From Saprospiraceae bacterium (lineage in GTDB: Bacteria > Bacteroidota > Bacteroidia > Chitinophagales > Saprospiraceae), in contig JADKCF010000015.1 of NCBI GenBank assembly GCA_016714765.1, positions 20,617 through 84,616 of the forward strand: DNA of 64,000 nucleotides, given 5' to 3'. Every line of letters starts with the position of its first letter. Position 1 is the stretch's first letter. This document shows, in pieces, positions 45,719 through 55,862 of this stretch. The notes under the pieces are model-generated. The model saw only the letters and a program-made list of their open reading frames with translations, was not told where the DNA came from and did no database searches. Position numbers and translations under genes: made by a program.

Positions 45719-46285
45719 ATGTTTTCATTTATTTCTCAACCATGGCCATGGTATGTAGCAGGTCCATTAATAGGCTTGACGGTACCTGTTTTACTTATTT
45801 TAGGCAATAAAAACTTTGGAATATCATCGACACTTCGTCATGTATGTGCTGCATGTATTCCGGCTGGTATTGATTACTTTAAATATGACTGGAAAAAGGA
45901 AATCTGGAATTTGGTCTTCGTTTCAGGTATCATTATAGGAGGTTTTATTGCGGCACATTATTTATCCAATCCTAATGAAATAGTGATCAACGATAACCTT
46001 AAAGCTGAGTTGGCAGGATATGGAATGCAGGACTTAAGCAATGCATTGGTTCCCGCAGATGTTGTCAACTGGGAAAATCTTTTTACACTCCAAGGCATCC
46101 TGATGATCATAGTAGGTGGGTTTTTCGTCGGTTTCGGGACCAGATATGCAGGTGGGTGCACTAGCGGACACTCCATCATGGGGATTTCTGCATTGAACTG
46201 GCCTTCCTTAGTCGCAACTATTTTTTTTATGGCAGGCGGCTTCTTTGCAGCCAATTTATTGCTACCTTTTATTCTTTCACTTTAA
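45719..46285 (+). CDS. YeeE/YedE-family (thiosulfate-type) transporter, first half (second copy)
   Basis: A 188-residue membrane protein, paralogue of that at 44246. The signature GFGTRYAGGCTSGHSIMGI carries the conserved cysteine. Starts MFSFISQPWPWYVAGPLIGL. The DUF6691-like partner begins 12 bases after its stop. Two adjacent pairs could differ in substrate, for instance thiosulfate versus another sulfur compound, or act together. Confidence 0.88.
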   Translation: MFSFISQPWPWYVAGPLIGLTVPVLLILGNKNFGISSTLRHVCAACIPAGIDYFKYDWKKEIWNLVFVSGIIIGGFIAAHYLSNPNEIVINDNLKAELAGYGMQDLSNALVPADVVNWENLFTLQGILMIIVGGFFVGFGTRYAGGCTSGHSIMGISALNWPSLVATIFFMAGGFFAANLLLPFILSL

Positions 46286-46297
46286 ATCACTACTGTC

Positions 46298-46801
46298 ATG
46301 TCAAAGTTTACAAAACAGCAACAGGAAGACTTGCAAAAAAGGGAGCTGGACTCTATGTGTGTTAATGAAAGCCACCTAACCCATCCCTGGTATTACAATA
46401 TAAAATATTTGGTGGTTGGAGCAGTTTTTGGTATCGTCTTTGTCAAAGCAGAAATAATTTCCTGGTTCCGTATTCAGGAAATGTTTAGATTTCAGTCTTT
46501 TCACATGTACGGCATCATTGGGAGCGCCATCGTAGTCGGAGCCATCTCTATTTGGATGATTCGCAAATTCAAAGTTAAAACCATGTACGGTGAAGATATA
46601 GTGATAATCAATAAGCCATTTAATAAAGGTATCATATATGGAGGGTTTATGTTTGGTATTGGCTGGGCAATAACCGGGGCGTGTCCCGGACCTTTATTCG
46701 CTCAGGTTGGGACGGGTGCTTCAGTCGTTCTCGTCACTGTATTGAGCGCCATCGCCGGCACTTGGGTATATGGTTTGATGAGGGATAAATTGCCACATTA
46801 A
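46298..46801 (+). CDS. YeeE/YedE partner, DUF6691-like (second copy)
   Basis: A 167-residue membrane protein with four helices and the conserved loop GWAITGACPGPLFAQVGTG, whose cysteine pairs with that of the first half in the sulfur relay. A soluble N-terminal extension of about 35 residues (KQQQEDLQKRELDSMCVNES) is absent from the first-copy partner. Intact, unlike the partner at 44818, and useful as template for correcting it. Confidence 0.87.
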   Translation: MSKFTKQQQEDLQKRELDSMCVNESHLTHPWYYNIKYLVVGAVFGIVFVKAEIISWFRIQEMFRFQSFHMYGIIGSAIVVGAISIWMIRKFKVKTMYGEDIVIINKPFNKGIIYGGFMFGIGWAITGACPGPLFAQVGTGASVVLVTVLSAIAGTWVYGLMRDKLPH

Positions 46802-46889
46802 CAGCCTATCATAAAAGATCGTTATTATTTACATATTTTAACCGGGATAAATATTTTTTCACAAATACTAACTTAATTATATATTTGAG

Positions 46890-47954
46890 ATGAGTAAACC
46901 ACCTGAAAACAGTATAAAAAATACTCTTCTAAACATTGAGTCATTAATGTATCTGATCGTTATAGTTTTAGTTGTGTTGGTTTTTTTCATTTATCAGATT
47001 TTCAATACTTCCGACGAGATATTACCGTGGCCTAAAACAGAGGCCTTGACGACAGATAGTACTGCCATATATGCCACAAAGTTGTACACTAAATCGACAG
47101 AAACGTTTTGGCAGGCACCTGAATTGGAGGCGATAAAAGGATCTGCCTTAGAATCTCAGATATTATATGGTAAAGATCTTATCCAAAATACAGCAAAATA
47201 TCTTGGGCCAAAAGGCTCTGTAGCACAAATATCCAATGGCATGAATTGCCAGAATTGCCATCTGGAGGCTGGCACAAAAATTTTTGGCAATAATTATGGG
47301 TCTGTAGCTTCCACATTTCCAAAATTCAGGGCAAGGAGTGGTACCCAGGAAAATATTTATAAACGCGTCAATGATTGTTTCGAACGTAGTCTGAATGGAA
47401 CCGCATTAGACACATTGAGCTCAGAGATGCAAGCCATAAAAGCTTATATGCTTTTTTTAGGTAAGTTTGTAGAAAAAGGCACTGTCGTGAAAGGCTCAGG
47501 CCTGAAAGACATGCCTCATCTCGACAGAGCTACAGACACAAAAAAGGGCAAGAGTATTTTTGCAGCGAAGTGTGTTTCCTGCCACCTTGAGAACGGAAAG
47601 GGTGTCCTTGCTGCGGATGGACTTTCTTATACTTATCCTCCTCTTTGGGGAGAGCATTCATACAATGATGCTGCCGGCTTATACAGGTTAAGTAATATGG
47701 CTAAATATATAAAATACAATATGCCCCTGGGGGCTACGCATGAAGCGCCACAGTTGTCGGATGATGAGGCCTGGGATCTTGCTGCATTTATTAATAGCCA
47801 GCCCAGACCCCATAAAAATACACCCAACGATTGGCCGGATATAAGCAAAAAACCCATCGACCATCCTTTTGGTCCTTACAGCGACCAGTTTGATGAAAAA
47901 CAACATAAATATGGCCCATTCAAACCAATAGCCGAAGCCCGAAAATCAAAATAA
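46890..47954 (+). CDS. tsdA: TsdA-like dihaem cytochrome c (thiosulfate dehydrogenase/tetrathionate reductase)
   Basis: A 354-residue protein with one N-terminal membrane anchor (YLIVIVLVVLVFFIYQIF) and two haem motifs, C120-x2-C123-H124 (MNCQNCHLEAG) and C228-x2-C231-H232 (KCVSCHLENG). Between them NDCFERSLNG holds C163, a plausible counterpart of the unusual axial cysteine ligand of TsdA. TsdA joins two thiosulfates to tetrathionate, or does the reverse, in the periplasm. Context with YeeE pairs and SoxB fits thiosulfate chemistry. A simple dihaem oxidase relative cannot be excluded. Confidence 0.82.
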   Translation: MSKPPENSIKNTLLNIESLMYLIVIVLVVLVFFIYQIFNTSDEILPWPKTEALTTDSTAIYATKLYTKSTETFWQAPELEAIKGSALESQILYGKDLIQNTAKYLGPKGSVAQISNGMNCQNCHLEAGTKIFGNNYGSVASTFPKFRARSGTQENIYKRVNDCFERSLNGTALDTLSSEMQAIKAYMLFLGKFVEKGTVVKGSGLKDMPHLDRATDTKKGKSIFAAKCVSCHLENGKGVLAADGLSYTYPPLWGEHSYNDAAGLYRLSNMAKYIKYNMPLGATHEAPQLSDDEAWDLAAFINSQPRPHKNTPNDWPDISKKPIDHPFGPYSDQFDEKQHKYGPFKPIAEARKSK

Positions 47955-47975
47955 ACCATCAAATTTATCAAAATC

Positions 47976-49650
47976 ATGAACCATAACAGAAGAGATTTTC
48001 TAAAAACCGTAGGTACCGTAGGTGCTGGCGCAGGACTGGTGGCTGGAGAAAAGCTTCTGCCGTATGAAGGGATAAATGACTCCACTGTGCCTGAGTCAGA
48101 ATTCACACTGACCATCTTGCAGACTACAGACGTACACTGTCAGATACATGCTCATGATGAGCTGTTTTGGGAAAATAATCAAATCGTATTCAGAAAAACC
48201 GGAGGATATGCTCACTTTGCTACTTATCTAAAAAAACTTAGAAAAACCAACCAACATGTTTTTCTGATGGATACCGGAGACATGTTTCAGGGCAGCGAAT
48301 TGTCTGTCAAAACTACAGGAAAGGCGATAGCTCCTATACTGAACGCTATGCAGTATGACCTTTATTTACCGGGAAACTGGGAAGTCATTTATGGTAAAAA
48401 AGAGATGCAGCGATTGCTGGGAGGATTGCATGCACCCAAAGTATGTGCCAATATGTATCATGATCTGGGCGAAGGAAAAAAAGGGGATCATATTTTTCCG
48501 CCATATTATATCTGGACTGTAAATGGTGTCAAAATTGGTTTTTTAGGTTATACAGATCATTTGGTGCCACTAAGACAATCCCCAACTACAGCAAAGGTAT
48601 CATTTATACCAAACCCGAAGAAAATGTCGCTCAATATGTAGATGTACTCCGCAATCAGGAACAATGTGCCTATGTTATTATCGTGGCACACATTGGGCTT
48701 TCTCAACAGATACATCTTTCCAATCTGGAAGTTGCGAAGGGAGTTGATTACATATTGGGTGGTGACACTCATGAACGAGTCCGTAAACCTATTCAGGGTA
48801 AATACGCCAAAGTTGTGGAACCGGGAGCTTTTGGTTCATTTTGCGGAAGGTTAGAACTTACCGTTAAAGACGGCAAAATTATTAAAGACCATTATCACCT
48901 CGATGAAATTACAACAAATAATTACAAAGAAGATAAGAATATAAAAGCGTTGGTCAATCAGATTGAAAAACCTTTTTTGGATGACATAAATACCATTGTA
49001 GGTTATAGCTCTGTACCGTTGTATCGATATTTTGTAATTGAAAATACGATAGATACTATGATATTAGATGCATTGAGGTGGAGACTGCCGGAGATAGATA
49101 TCGTACTTTCCAATGGTTTCAGATTTTGTCCCCCTCGAGCCACTTCCGATGAAACAGGCAATATTCCGATTACCAATGGTTTTATTTTTGATATGCTACC
49201 GGTAGACAGCCATTTGAGGGTAGGCAAAGTCACAGGTCAGCAGTTGTTGACATGGTTGGAAAGGAACTCAATAATGTATTTGCAACAGAGGCTTCAAAAC
49301 GATTTGGAGGCTGGGTGACAAAATTTCACGGGATGATTGTAGTATTCAGGGCTTATGGTGAAGAAGGGAAAAGGGTAGAAACAGTTCATATCGGTGGCAA
49401 ACTTTTAGATATGAATAAGGTTTACTCTATTGCAGCTTGTGAGCGTGATGGAGACCCCGCAGACATGATTTGCCGCATTAAAAATGTGATGGAGCCACAA
49501 AACATGCCCTATACTTTACATGAAAACATGAAAGCTTATCTTAAGGCATCTTCTCCTGTGAACCCTACGCCTAAGCATAATGCCATAGCACTCGATGCGC
49601 CTGAAACTTTGCTTTCTCAGGTACATGGGGTAGATTATCAGTTTCATTAA
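47976..49650 (+). CDS. soxB: SoxB-like thiosulfohydrolase (two frameshifts)
   Basis: About 558 residues after correction. A Tat signal (NRRDFLKTVG) starts a calcineurin-type phosphoesterase: QTTDVHCQIHAHDE, MDTGDMFQGSE, LPGNWEVIYG (tryptophan as in SoxB, where nucleotidases have His), VAHIGLS and GGDTHERV carry the di-metal ligands. The C-terminal half has the SoxB features RFGGWVTKFHGM and ACERDGDPADMICRI and ends at DYQFH. Frames break at about 48594 (one A lacking, giving GIIYTKPEENV) and 49262 (one A lacking, giving EKELNNVFA). SoxB removes sulfate from SoxYZ-bound sulfur. No soxYZ, soxA, soxX or soxCD is seen nearby. Confidence 0.85.
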
Positions 49651-49687
49651 TTTATAAAATATTATTCAAATTCAAATCATAATTCAC

Positions 49688-50128
49688 ATGAAACCATTAT
49701 TTATGTTTTTTCTGGCTTCACTCTTCTTTATCGGAAGCATCAGTGGTCAAAGGAAAGAAAAACCCGCTTCGAAAAAAGTTAGAATGCATAAGATCGTTTT
49801 TCAGATGGTATCCAAAGATACTGCCGATCATAATGCGATGGTGAGACAACTATTCAATATTCAAAAATTATCGCCTAATACCAAATTGGAAGTAGTATGT
49901 CATGGCCCGGGAATTAATTTCATTCAAAAAGAAAAATCTCTAGTCTTATCTAAACTGGAAGAATTGGCATCATCCAATGTCGACTTTGTGGCTTGCGAAT
50001 TTACCATGCAGCAAAAAAACATTAAGAAAGAACAGCTTATGGATAAATGTCGTACTGTGCCGGGGGGCATTTTGGAAATTGTCGAAAAACAGGAACAAGG
50101 TTGGAGTTATATTAAAGCCGGCTATTGA
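49688..50128 (+). CDS. Secreted DsrE-family protein
   Basis: A 146-residue protein with a signal peptide (FFLASLFFIGSISGQ) and a DsrE/F-like fold: MHKIVFQMVSKDTADHNAM, LEVVCHGPGINFI, VDFVACEFTMQQKNI with the candidate sulfur-carrying Cys. DsrE proteins accept sulfane sulfur. A periplasmic one next to SoxB and TsdA may act as a carrier in place of SoxYZ, which is not found here; this is inference. It follows soxB by 37 bases. Confidence 0.8.
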   Translation: MKPLFMFFLASLFFIGSISGQRKEKPASKKVRMHKIVFQMVSKDTADHNAMVRQLFNIQKLSPNTKLEVVCHGPGINFIQKEKSLVLSKLEELASSNVDFVACEFTMQQKNIKKEQLMDKCRTVPGGILEIVEKQEQGWSYIKAGY

Positions 50129-50160
50129 TTTTTATATAGGTAGATAAAAAAAAAATAATT

Positions 50161-51588
50161 TTGAGGCACTTTAGGTTTGTTTATTCTTTCTGGATCATCA
50201 TCATATTATCTATTCATACAGTATCAGGCCAGCATCAGGATTTGCAGGAAAAGCCAAAAATATGGCAATCTGAAACAAAAAACAATATAGACACTTCGAG
50301 CCTCCTGGCAGCATTTAAGACCGGCACTGTCAACGGTCATTTCAGATTTTTTCATTCTTCTACCTTCAATAAAGGGGGATTAAAAGACTATGATGCCAAT
50401 GCCATTGGCGGGGGACTTAGATTTGAGACAAGAAATTACCACGGTTTCAGAGTAGGTATCAGTGGTTTTTATATTTTTAATATTGGGTCCTCCAATCTGG
50501 CAGCCAAAGATCTATCCTCCGGACAACCTAACAGGTACGAAATAGGCCTTTTTGATGTGACCAATCCCGATAATCTTAATGAAATCAACAGGCTGGAAGA
50601 GTTTTTTATTCATTATCAAAAAAGGAATACGAAACTCACATTTGGGCGACAATTGTTAAATACACCATTTATCAACTTGCAAGACGGGAGAATGCGTCCT
50701 ACCGCCGTAGAAGGATTGTGGATCGAATCTAAGTTACGTAAAAATCATCAGATTCAATTAGGATGGTTATATAATATTGCACCTCGCAGCACCAGAAAAT
50801 GGTACGATGCAGGCGAGTCAATAGGATTGTACGCTGTGGGTGTAGATGCCTCAGGTGTAAAGTCTGGATACTCTGGCAATATACAGACAAAAGGTATTTT
50901 AATGGCCAACTACCAGGTAAAGATAAAAGCCTCACTTACATTTATTTTTTGGAATATGTGGGTAGAGAATGTGATGAATGCGACAATGGTCCAAGGTGAC
51001 TGGGAAAAAACTATAAAAGGTGGTAAACTTTACTCAAGTTTTCAGGTCTCTTCTCAAGTCAAATCTGGTGAAGGAGGAAATGCTGATATTACAAAAACTT
51101 ATTATACAAATGATAAAGCAGTATACACCTATGGAGCAAGGGTGGGTTGGAAAAACTCCATATGGGATTATAGTTTGAATTTTAATAGAATTGGTGAGTC
51201 TGGCAGATATCTGATGCCCAGAGAATGGGGAAGGGATTACTTCTTTACTTTTATGCCCAGAGAACGAAACGAAGGATTGGGTGATGTCACTGCTTTGCTT
51301 GCAAAGGCATCCTTTCAGTTTAGAAAAAACTCATCAGTTCAACTTTCTGCAGGCACCTTTGTCCTTCCAGATGTGAGGAACTTTGCTCTTAACAAGTATG
51401 GCATGCCATCTTACCATCAGGTTAATGTAGACGTAAGACATAAATTTAAGGGTTTTCTGAATGGCTTGGAAGGACAAATTCTTTGGGTTGCTAAGTATGG
51501 AGTGGGAGAGACTTATGATACTCCAAGGTATATTATCCATAAGGTGGATATGCATTTGCTCAATGCAGTTTTAAATTTCAGATTTTAA
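50161..51588 (+). CDS. Porin-like outer-membrane protein
   Basis: A 475-residue predicted beta-barrel with signal peptide (IIIILSIHTVSGQ) and C-terminal aromatic strand (LNAVLNFRF). Sequence style (FGRQLLNTPFINLQDGRMRP, AVEGLWIESKL) resembles the OprD-like or phosphate-selective porin group of Bacteroidota. The start is TTG at 50161, 32 bases after the DsrE stop; an indel hiding an ATG is possible. As the last gene of the sulfur island it may let thiosulfate or tetrathionate cross the outer membrane. Confidence 0.7.
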   Translation: MRHFRFVYSFWIIIILSIHTVSGQHQDLQEKPKIWQSETKNNIDTSSLLAAFKTGTVNGHFRFFHSSTFNKGGLKDYDANAIGGGLRFETRNYHGFRVGISGFYIFNIGSSNLAAKDLSSGQPNRYEIGLFDVTNPDNLNEINRLEEFFIHYQKRNTKLTFGRQLLNTPFINLQDGRMRPTAVEGLWIESKLRKNHQIQLGWLYNIAPRSTRKWYDAGESIGLYAVGVDASGVKSGYSGNIQTKGILMANYQVKIKASLTFIFWNMWVENVMNATMVQGDWEKTIKGGKLYSSFQVSSQVKSGEGGNADITKTYYTNDKAVYTYGARVGWKNSIWDYSLNFNRIGESGRYLMPREWGRDYFFTFMPRERNEGLGDVTALLAKASFQFRKNSSVQLSAGTFVLPDVRNFALNKYGMPSYHQVNVDVRHKFKGFLNGLEGQILWVAKYGVGETYDTPRYIIHKVDMHLLNAVLNFRF

Positions 51589-51650
51589 TAAGCTCATTTG
51601 GATTAAGATCTCCCAATTGCCTCTATGCATATTTTCATAATGGATGGCAT

Positions 51651-51684
51651 AAAAAAGCCGTCCCAACTTATCATTGAAACGGCT
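51651..51684 (-). terminator. Rho-independent terminator of the Kbp-like gene
   Basis: On the minus strand AGCCGT and ACGGCT pair over a 17-base loop and are followed by TTTTTT. It ends the kbp-like transcript and may also face the porin gene. Confidence 0.75.
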
Positions 51685-51705
51685 GTGTTTGACTTTTAAT
51701 CCTGA

Positions 51706-52209
51706 TTAAAGGGCAGGAATTCTTAATACTTGGCCTGGATAAATCAGTTCCGGCGAAGTCAACATTGGTTTGTTTGCTTCGAATATAACAGGATATTTCA
51801 TCATATCACCATACTGCTCTTTAGCAATTTTAGAAAGACTGTCTCCTTTCTGAACAGTATAAAATGTAGCTTCAGGTTCAGGATTGACAACTGAAAGTCT
51901 ATCATCTACAGAAGCAATTCCTTCTGTATTGCCTACTATCAATATTACTTTTTCCTTTGCTGAAGTTGACTCAACTTGTCCGTAAACAGTCGCCTGATCA
52001 TCATCTACGACGATATCAAGGTTTTCAACCATTATCCCGTGACCTACCACTTGTGCAGCCAGGGCTGCAGCTTTACTTTTATTAGCTGATTCTTTTAATG
52101 CTTCCATGTTGGCTCCCGGTGCAGGGGCAGCAGTCGTGGCATCATTTTCAGCAGCTTTGTTACCTACAAGTTTTGCACCTGCAGCTTTTAAAAATGAAAA
52201 TAAACCCAT
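51706..52209 (-). CDS. kbp: Kbp/YgaU-like BON-LysM protein
   Basis: About 167 residues. A BON domain (about 50-105, VVDDDQATVYGQVESTSAKEK with IVGNTEGIASVDDRL) precedes a LysM domain (about 113-165, FYTVQKGDSLSKIAKEQYG to IYPGQVLRIP). The order and the MGLFSFLKAAGAKL N-terminus match E. coli Kbp (YgaU), a K+-binding cytoplasmic protein. The start at 52209 is preferred over an ATG 11 codons upstream. An alanine/proline-rich linker is inserted after residue 20. Monocistronic. Confidence 0.88.
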   Translation of the reverse strand: MGLFSFLKAAGAKLVGNKAAENDATTAAPAPGANMEALKESANKSKAAALAAQVVGHGIMVENLDIVVDDDQATVYGQVESTSAKEKVILIVGNTEGIASVDDRLSVVNPEPEATFYTVQKGDSLSKIAKEQYGDMMKYPVIFEANKPMLTSPELIYPGQVLRIPAL

Positions 52210-52562
52210 GTTTTTTTGATTTATATTTATGATTAAGACCAAAATTGGTTTCGATGCAAATAAAGTGTTTTTTCCTTAAAAAAGTTTCAAATTCAGATAT
52301 TTTTTTTTGAAACTCCCTAATAAAATTTGATATTCAAAATTTAATTTGGTTTAATATGTAGCTCCAATACTTCAGTTTTGGATTCAAAAATTTGAAGTAT
52401 GCCATATTATTTTATTTTTTTTGTTTTTATAATAGACTGAAAAACAATTATTTATAATTTTTTTATAATTTTTTAGCGATATGTTTCACTCAAAATCTCT
52501 TTAATTTGCTAAAAGCCTTATATTTGCGCTGTTTTTTGAAAAAATAATGATATTATAACACA
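52210..52562. other. Intergenic region between kbp and secDF promoters
   Basis: About 350 very AT-rich bases between divergent genes. It contains a perfect inverted repeat AGTTTCAAA (52283-52291) / TTTGAAACT (52306-52314), about 75 bases upstream of the kbp-like start, and the -7 element TATATTTG (52519-52526) of secDF. No gene seen. Confidence 0.5.
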
Positions 52563-55500
52563 ATGCAAGGAAAAGGTTTAGTAAAAGTATTTTTGGTATT
52601 AATAATAGCCGTATGCGCACTGCAGTTTGCCTATTTTATACCAACCAATAGAGTAGAAAACGCTGCTGATCAGTATGCCATGAAAGTCACAGGTAAAACC
52701 AGTGTCGAAACTTCTAATACGGACTTCAAGCTGGCTAGGGCAAAATACCTCGATTCAGTCTCAGGATTGGAAATATTGAGTATTCCTATGGTCAAATCTT
52801 ATAACTATAACGAACTGAAAAAGCAGCAGCTTGCTTTGGGTCTAGACCTGAAAGGGGGGATGAGTACAGTTTTACAGGTTGACCTGGCAGATTTCCTCAA
52901 GTCATTGGCAGGAAGAAACAGTAACAATGCTGACTTTCTTAAAGCTATCGACAATGCAAACGAAGCGATGAAGAGTTCGCAGTCTGATTTCATTACACTG
53001 TTTTCTGATGAATACCGAAAAATCGCAGGACCTGACAAACTAGCGAGGATTTTTGCAAGGAGCGAAACCTTGGGAGAAATCAGTGCGAATGCTGATGATG
53101 GTGTTGTCACCAGGTTGATCAGATCTAAAGCCAATGAAACAGTACAATTGACCTTTGAAAGATTAAAGCAAAGGATTGATAAATTGGGAGTAGCTCAGCC
53201 AAATGTATCCCTCGATCCCAACAGAGATGTTATATTTGTTGAAATGCCCGGTATAGATAATCCACAAAGAGCTCGTCAGTTTTTGCAGGCAAGTGCTAAA
53301 CTGGAATTTTGGGAAACTTTCAGGTCCACTGATCCTGGTATTGTTCAGGCGTTGCAGGAAGCTGATCGTTTGGCAGGTGGAGCATCTGCTACAGTAGATA
53401 CATCTGCTACCCAGTCACTTACCATTAGAGACTCTATAGTGTATGACAATTTGGGAAATGAGACAGACACTATTCAGGTGCCTGTATTGGCTACTGCTAC
53501 TCCATCTTCAAACACAGGTGCCACAGGGTCTTTGTTAAATGCCTTATCTCTTAATACCGGTGCTTTAGCGCCGAGTGTGGTAGGAATAGCTGACAAAAGC
53601 CAGAAAAGTACCATTTCTAAGATTCTCGAAAGAGAAGATATTAAGGCATTGTTTCCTAAGAATTCACAATTTATGTGGTCTTATAAGCCAACTCAGGATG
53701 CTGACGGTTTGCTGACTAACAATTATGAATTATATATTATAAAGAAACAAACTTCCAATGATCTTGCACCTTTGGATGGTGATGTGGTGACATCTGCACA
53801 GCAGACATTAAATCAGGTCAATGGTCAGGTAGAAGTTAATTTGAGAATGAACGCTCAAGGCGCTAAAAAATGGGCAGAAATGACTACTAAGGCTGCCAAT
53901 GAAGGAAACAGAGAAATTGCCATCGCACTGGATGGAGAGGTTGTTTCAGCACCAAGGGTAAATGATGCCATCACACAAGGATCATCTTCTATCTCAGGTA
54001 ATTTTTCAGTGGAAGAGGCCGTGGATTTTGCAAGTATACTGGAAGTGGGTAAGTTGCCTGCCAGAACTAAAATTATTCAGGAAACCAATGTAGGGCCTTC
54101 ATTAGGTAAAGCCAACATTTCCAAGAGTATAAACTCATTGTTGATAGGCTTCTTTTTAGTGATCGTCACTATGCTTGCATATTATGCAGGAGCCGGTATC
54201 ATCGCTATCATTTCTTTGTTACTAAACGTATTTATAATATTCGGAACACTTTCCAGTTTCGGTACAGTACTGACACTTTCAGGTATTGCAGGTATCGTAT
54301 TGACAATAGGTATGGCGGTGGATGCCAATGTAATTATCTTTGAAAGAATAAAAGAAGAACTGGAAGCAGGCAAATCAATTAAACAAGCTATTTCAGACGG
54401 GTATTATCACTCTTACTCAGCCATAATAGACGCCAACGTCACTACTATCCTTACAGCTATGATTCTGGCATATTTTGGACTAGGTCCGGTCAAGGGTTTT
54501 GCAATAGTTTTGATTATAGGTGTTTTGAGCTCCATGTTTACAGCGATATTTGTTTCCAGGTTGATTATTGACTGGTGGGTAGACAAAGGAAATGATTTGT
54601 CATTCTGGACAAGTTTTTCAAAGCGCGCTTTCAAAGATATTAATATTGACTGGATTGGAAAGAGAAAGTATGCATACATTATTTCCGGGGCATTGATTCT
54701 TTTCGGACTGATTTCCATAGCTACTAGAGGATTTGACCTTGGTGTAGACTATAAAGGGGGATATACTTACAATATCCAGTTTTCAGGCAATGAAAAAAAT
54801 GACGGCGGATGTACTTAGAGATGGTCTCGAAGCTTCTTTCGGTGCAGCACCAGTTGTAAAGCAGGTAGACACTGAAAATACTTTCAATGTGACTACTTCA
54901 TATTTGATTACAGAAACAGCAGAAGACACACCGGCTAAGGTGATGGCCAAGCTGCATGAAGGGGTGGCAAAACTTACCAATTCTACGGTTAGCCTGGAAG
55001 ACTTTTCAAATAATGAATCCAGCGATGATAAAATTCACGTGGTGAGTTCTGCTCAGGTAGGACCCAATATCGCCGATGACCTCAAAACCAGTTCATTTTA
55101 TGCCGGCTTGCTGGCATTGTTGGCGGTGTTCCTTTATATATTCCTTCGATTCAGCAAGTGGCAGTATAGTGTGGGAGCCATAGTCGCATTGTTACACGAT
55201 GCTTTAGTTGTCTTGGGTGTGTTCTCATTATTCAGAGGAATTTTACCTTTCTCATTAGAAGTAGATCAGGCATTTATTGCAGCTATATTGACAGTAATAG
55301 GATACTCTATCAATGACACAGTGATTATCTTTGACAGGATCAGGGAATACTTTGGTATTCGTGTTTCTGACTCCAATGATCAGATCATCAATAGTGCCAT
55401 AAACTCTACTTTATCCAGAACATTGATGACAGCGTTTACGACAATCATTGTGGTACTGATCCTTTTCTTGTTTGGAGGAGCGAGTATCAAAGGTTTTGCA

Positions 55501-55662
55501 TTTGCCCTTCTGGTAGGTATTACAGTGGGTACTTACTCATCTGTATTTATAGCAGCGCCCATCTTGCATGACTTGTCATCAGATCTGAAAATCAAAAGAA
55601 GAGAACCTGTAGCAAAAGCATCAGTCGATAAAGGAAAATCAATTTCAAGAATAAATAAATAA
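52563..55662 (+). CDS. secDF: Fused protein-export protein SecDF (frameshifted)
   Basis: After correction about 1033 residues in one chain, the usual fused form in Bacteroidota. SecD part: KQQLALGLDLKGGMSTVLQVDL, a periplasmic domain with REIAIALDGEVVSAPRVND, and IGMAVDANVIIFERIKEEL. SecF part: GLEASFGAAPVVKQ, VIGYSINDTVIIFDRIREYFG and the remaining helices. It assists SecYEG using the proton gradient. The frame breaks at about 54790, where seven A stand in place of six (correct: GNEKMTADVLRDG). A long spacer of about 60 residues, rich in Thr and Ser, lies in the SecD domain. As the gene is important for growth, an error is the likely cause. Confidence 0.93.
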
Positions 55663-55697
55663 TAATATTTGTTCCCATTTTGGGAAAGCTTGATTTG

Positions 55698-55735
55698 AAA
55701 AAGGGTTTGTTTCAGAAATGATACAAACCCTTTTT
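55698..55735 (+). terminator. Rho-independent terminator of secDF
   Basis: A 13-base stem AAAAAGGGTTTGT / ACAAACCCTTTTT (55698-55710 and 55723-55735) with a 12-base loop and the T-run in the stem. Likely works on both strands. Confidence 0.9.
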
Positions 55736-55774
55736 AATTTATAGACATAAAGAGTGAGTTAAGAAAAAAAAAAG

Positions 55775-55797
55775 TAAGTACTTAATAATTACTTTTG
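55775..55797 (+). promoter_or_regulatory. Promoter of the PorE-like gene
   Basis: -7 element TACTTTTG at 55790-55797, 66 bases before the start at 55863, preceded by the palindrome TAAGTACTTA (55775-55784). Confidence 0.45.
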
Positions 55798-55862
55798 TAC
55801 ACTTGCAACATTATTTGCAAAATTTTGCTTATAATTGCATACAAATAGGAAGTAGCAGCCAT

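Noticed and set aside
46880..46887. TATATTTG as a -7 promoter box for tsdA
   Set aside because: It ends two bases before the ATG at 46890, which would place the transcript start inside the coding region.
52563..55662. Separate secD and secF genes
   Set aside because: The second frame has no proper start context, the two frames overlap at a seven-A run, and the fused form is usual in Bacteroidota.
55775..55784. TAAGTACTTA palindrome as a specific operator
   Set aside because: Short, AT-rich and found once; not enough to propose a regulator.
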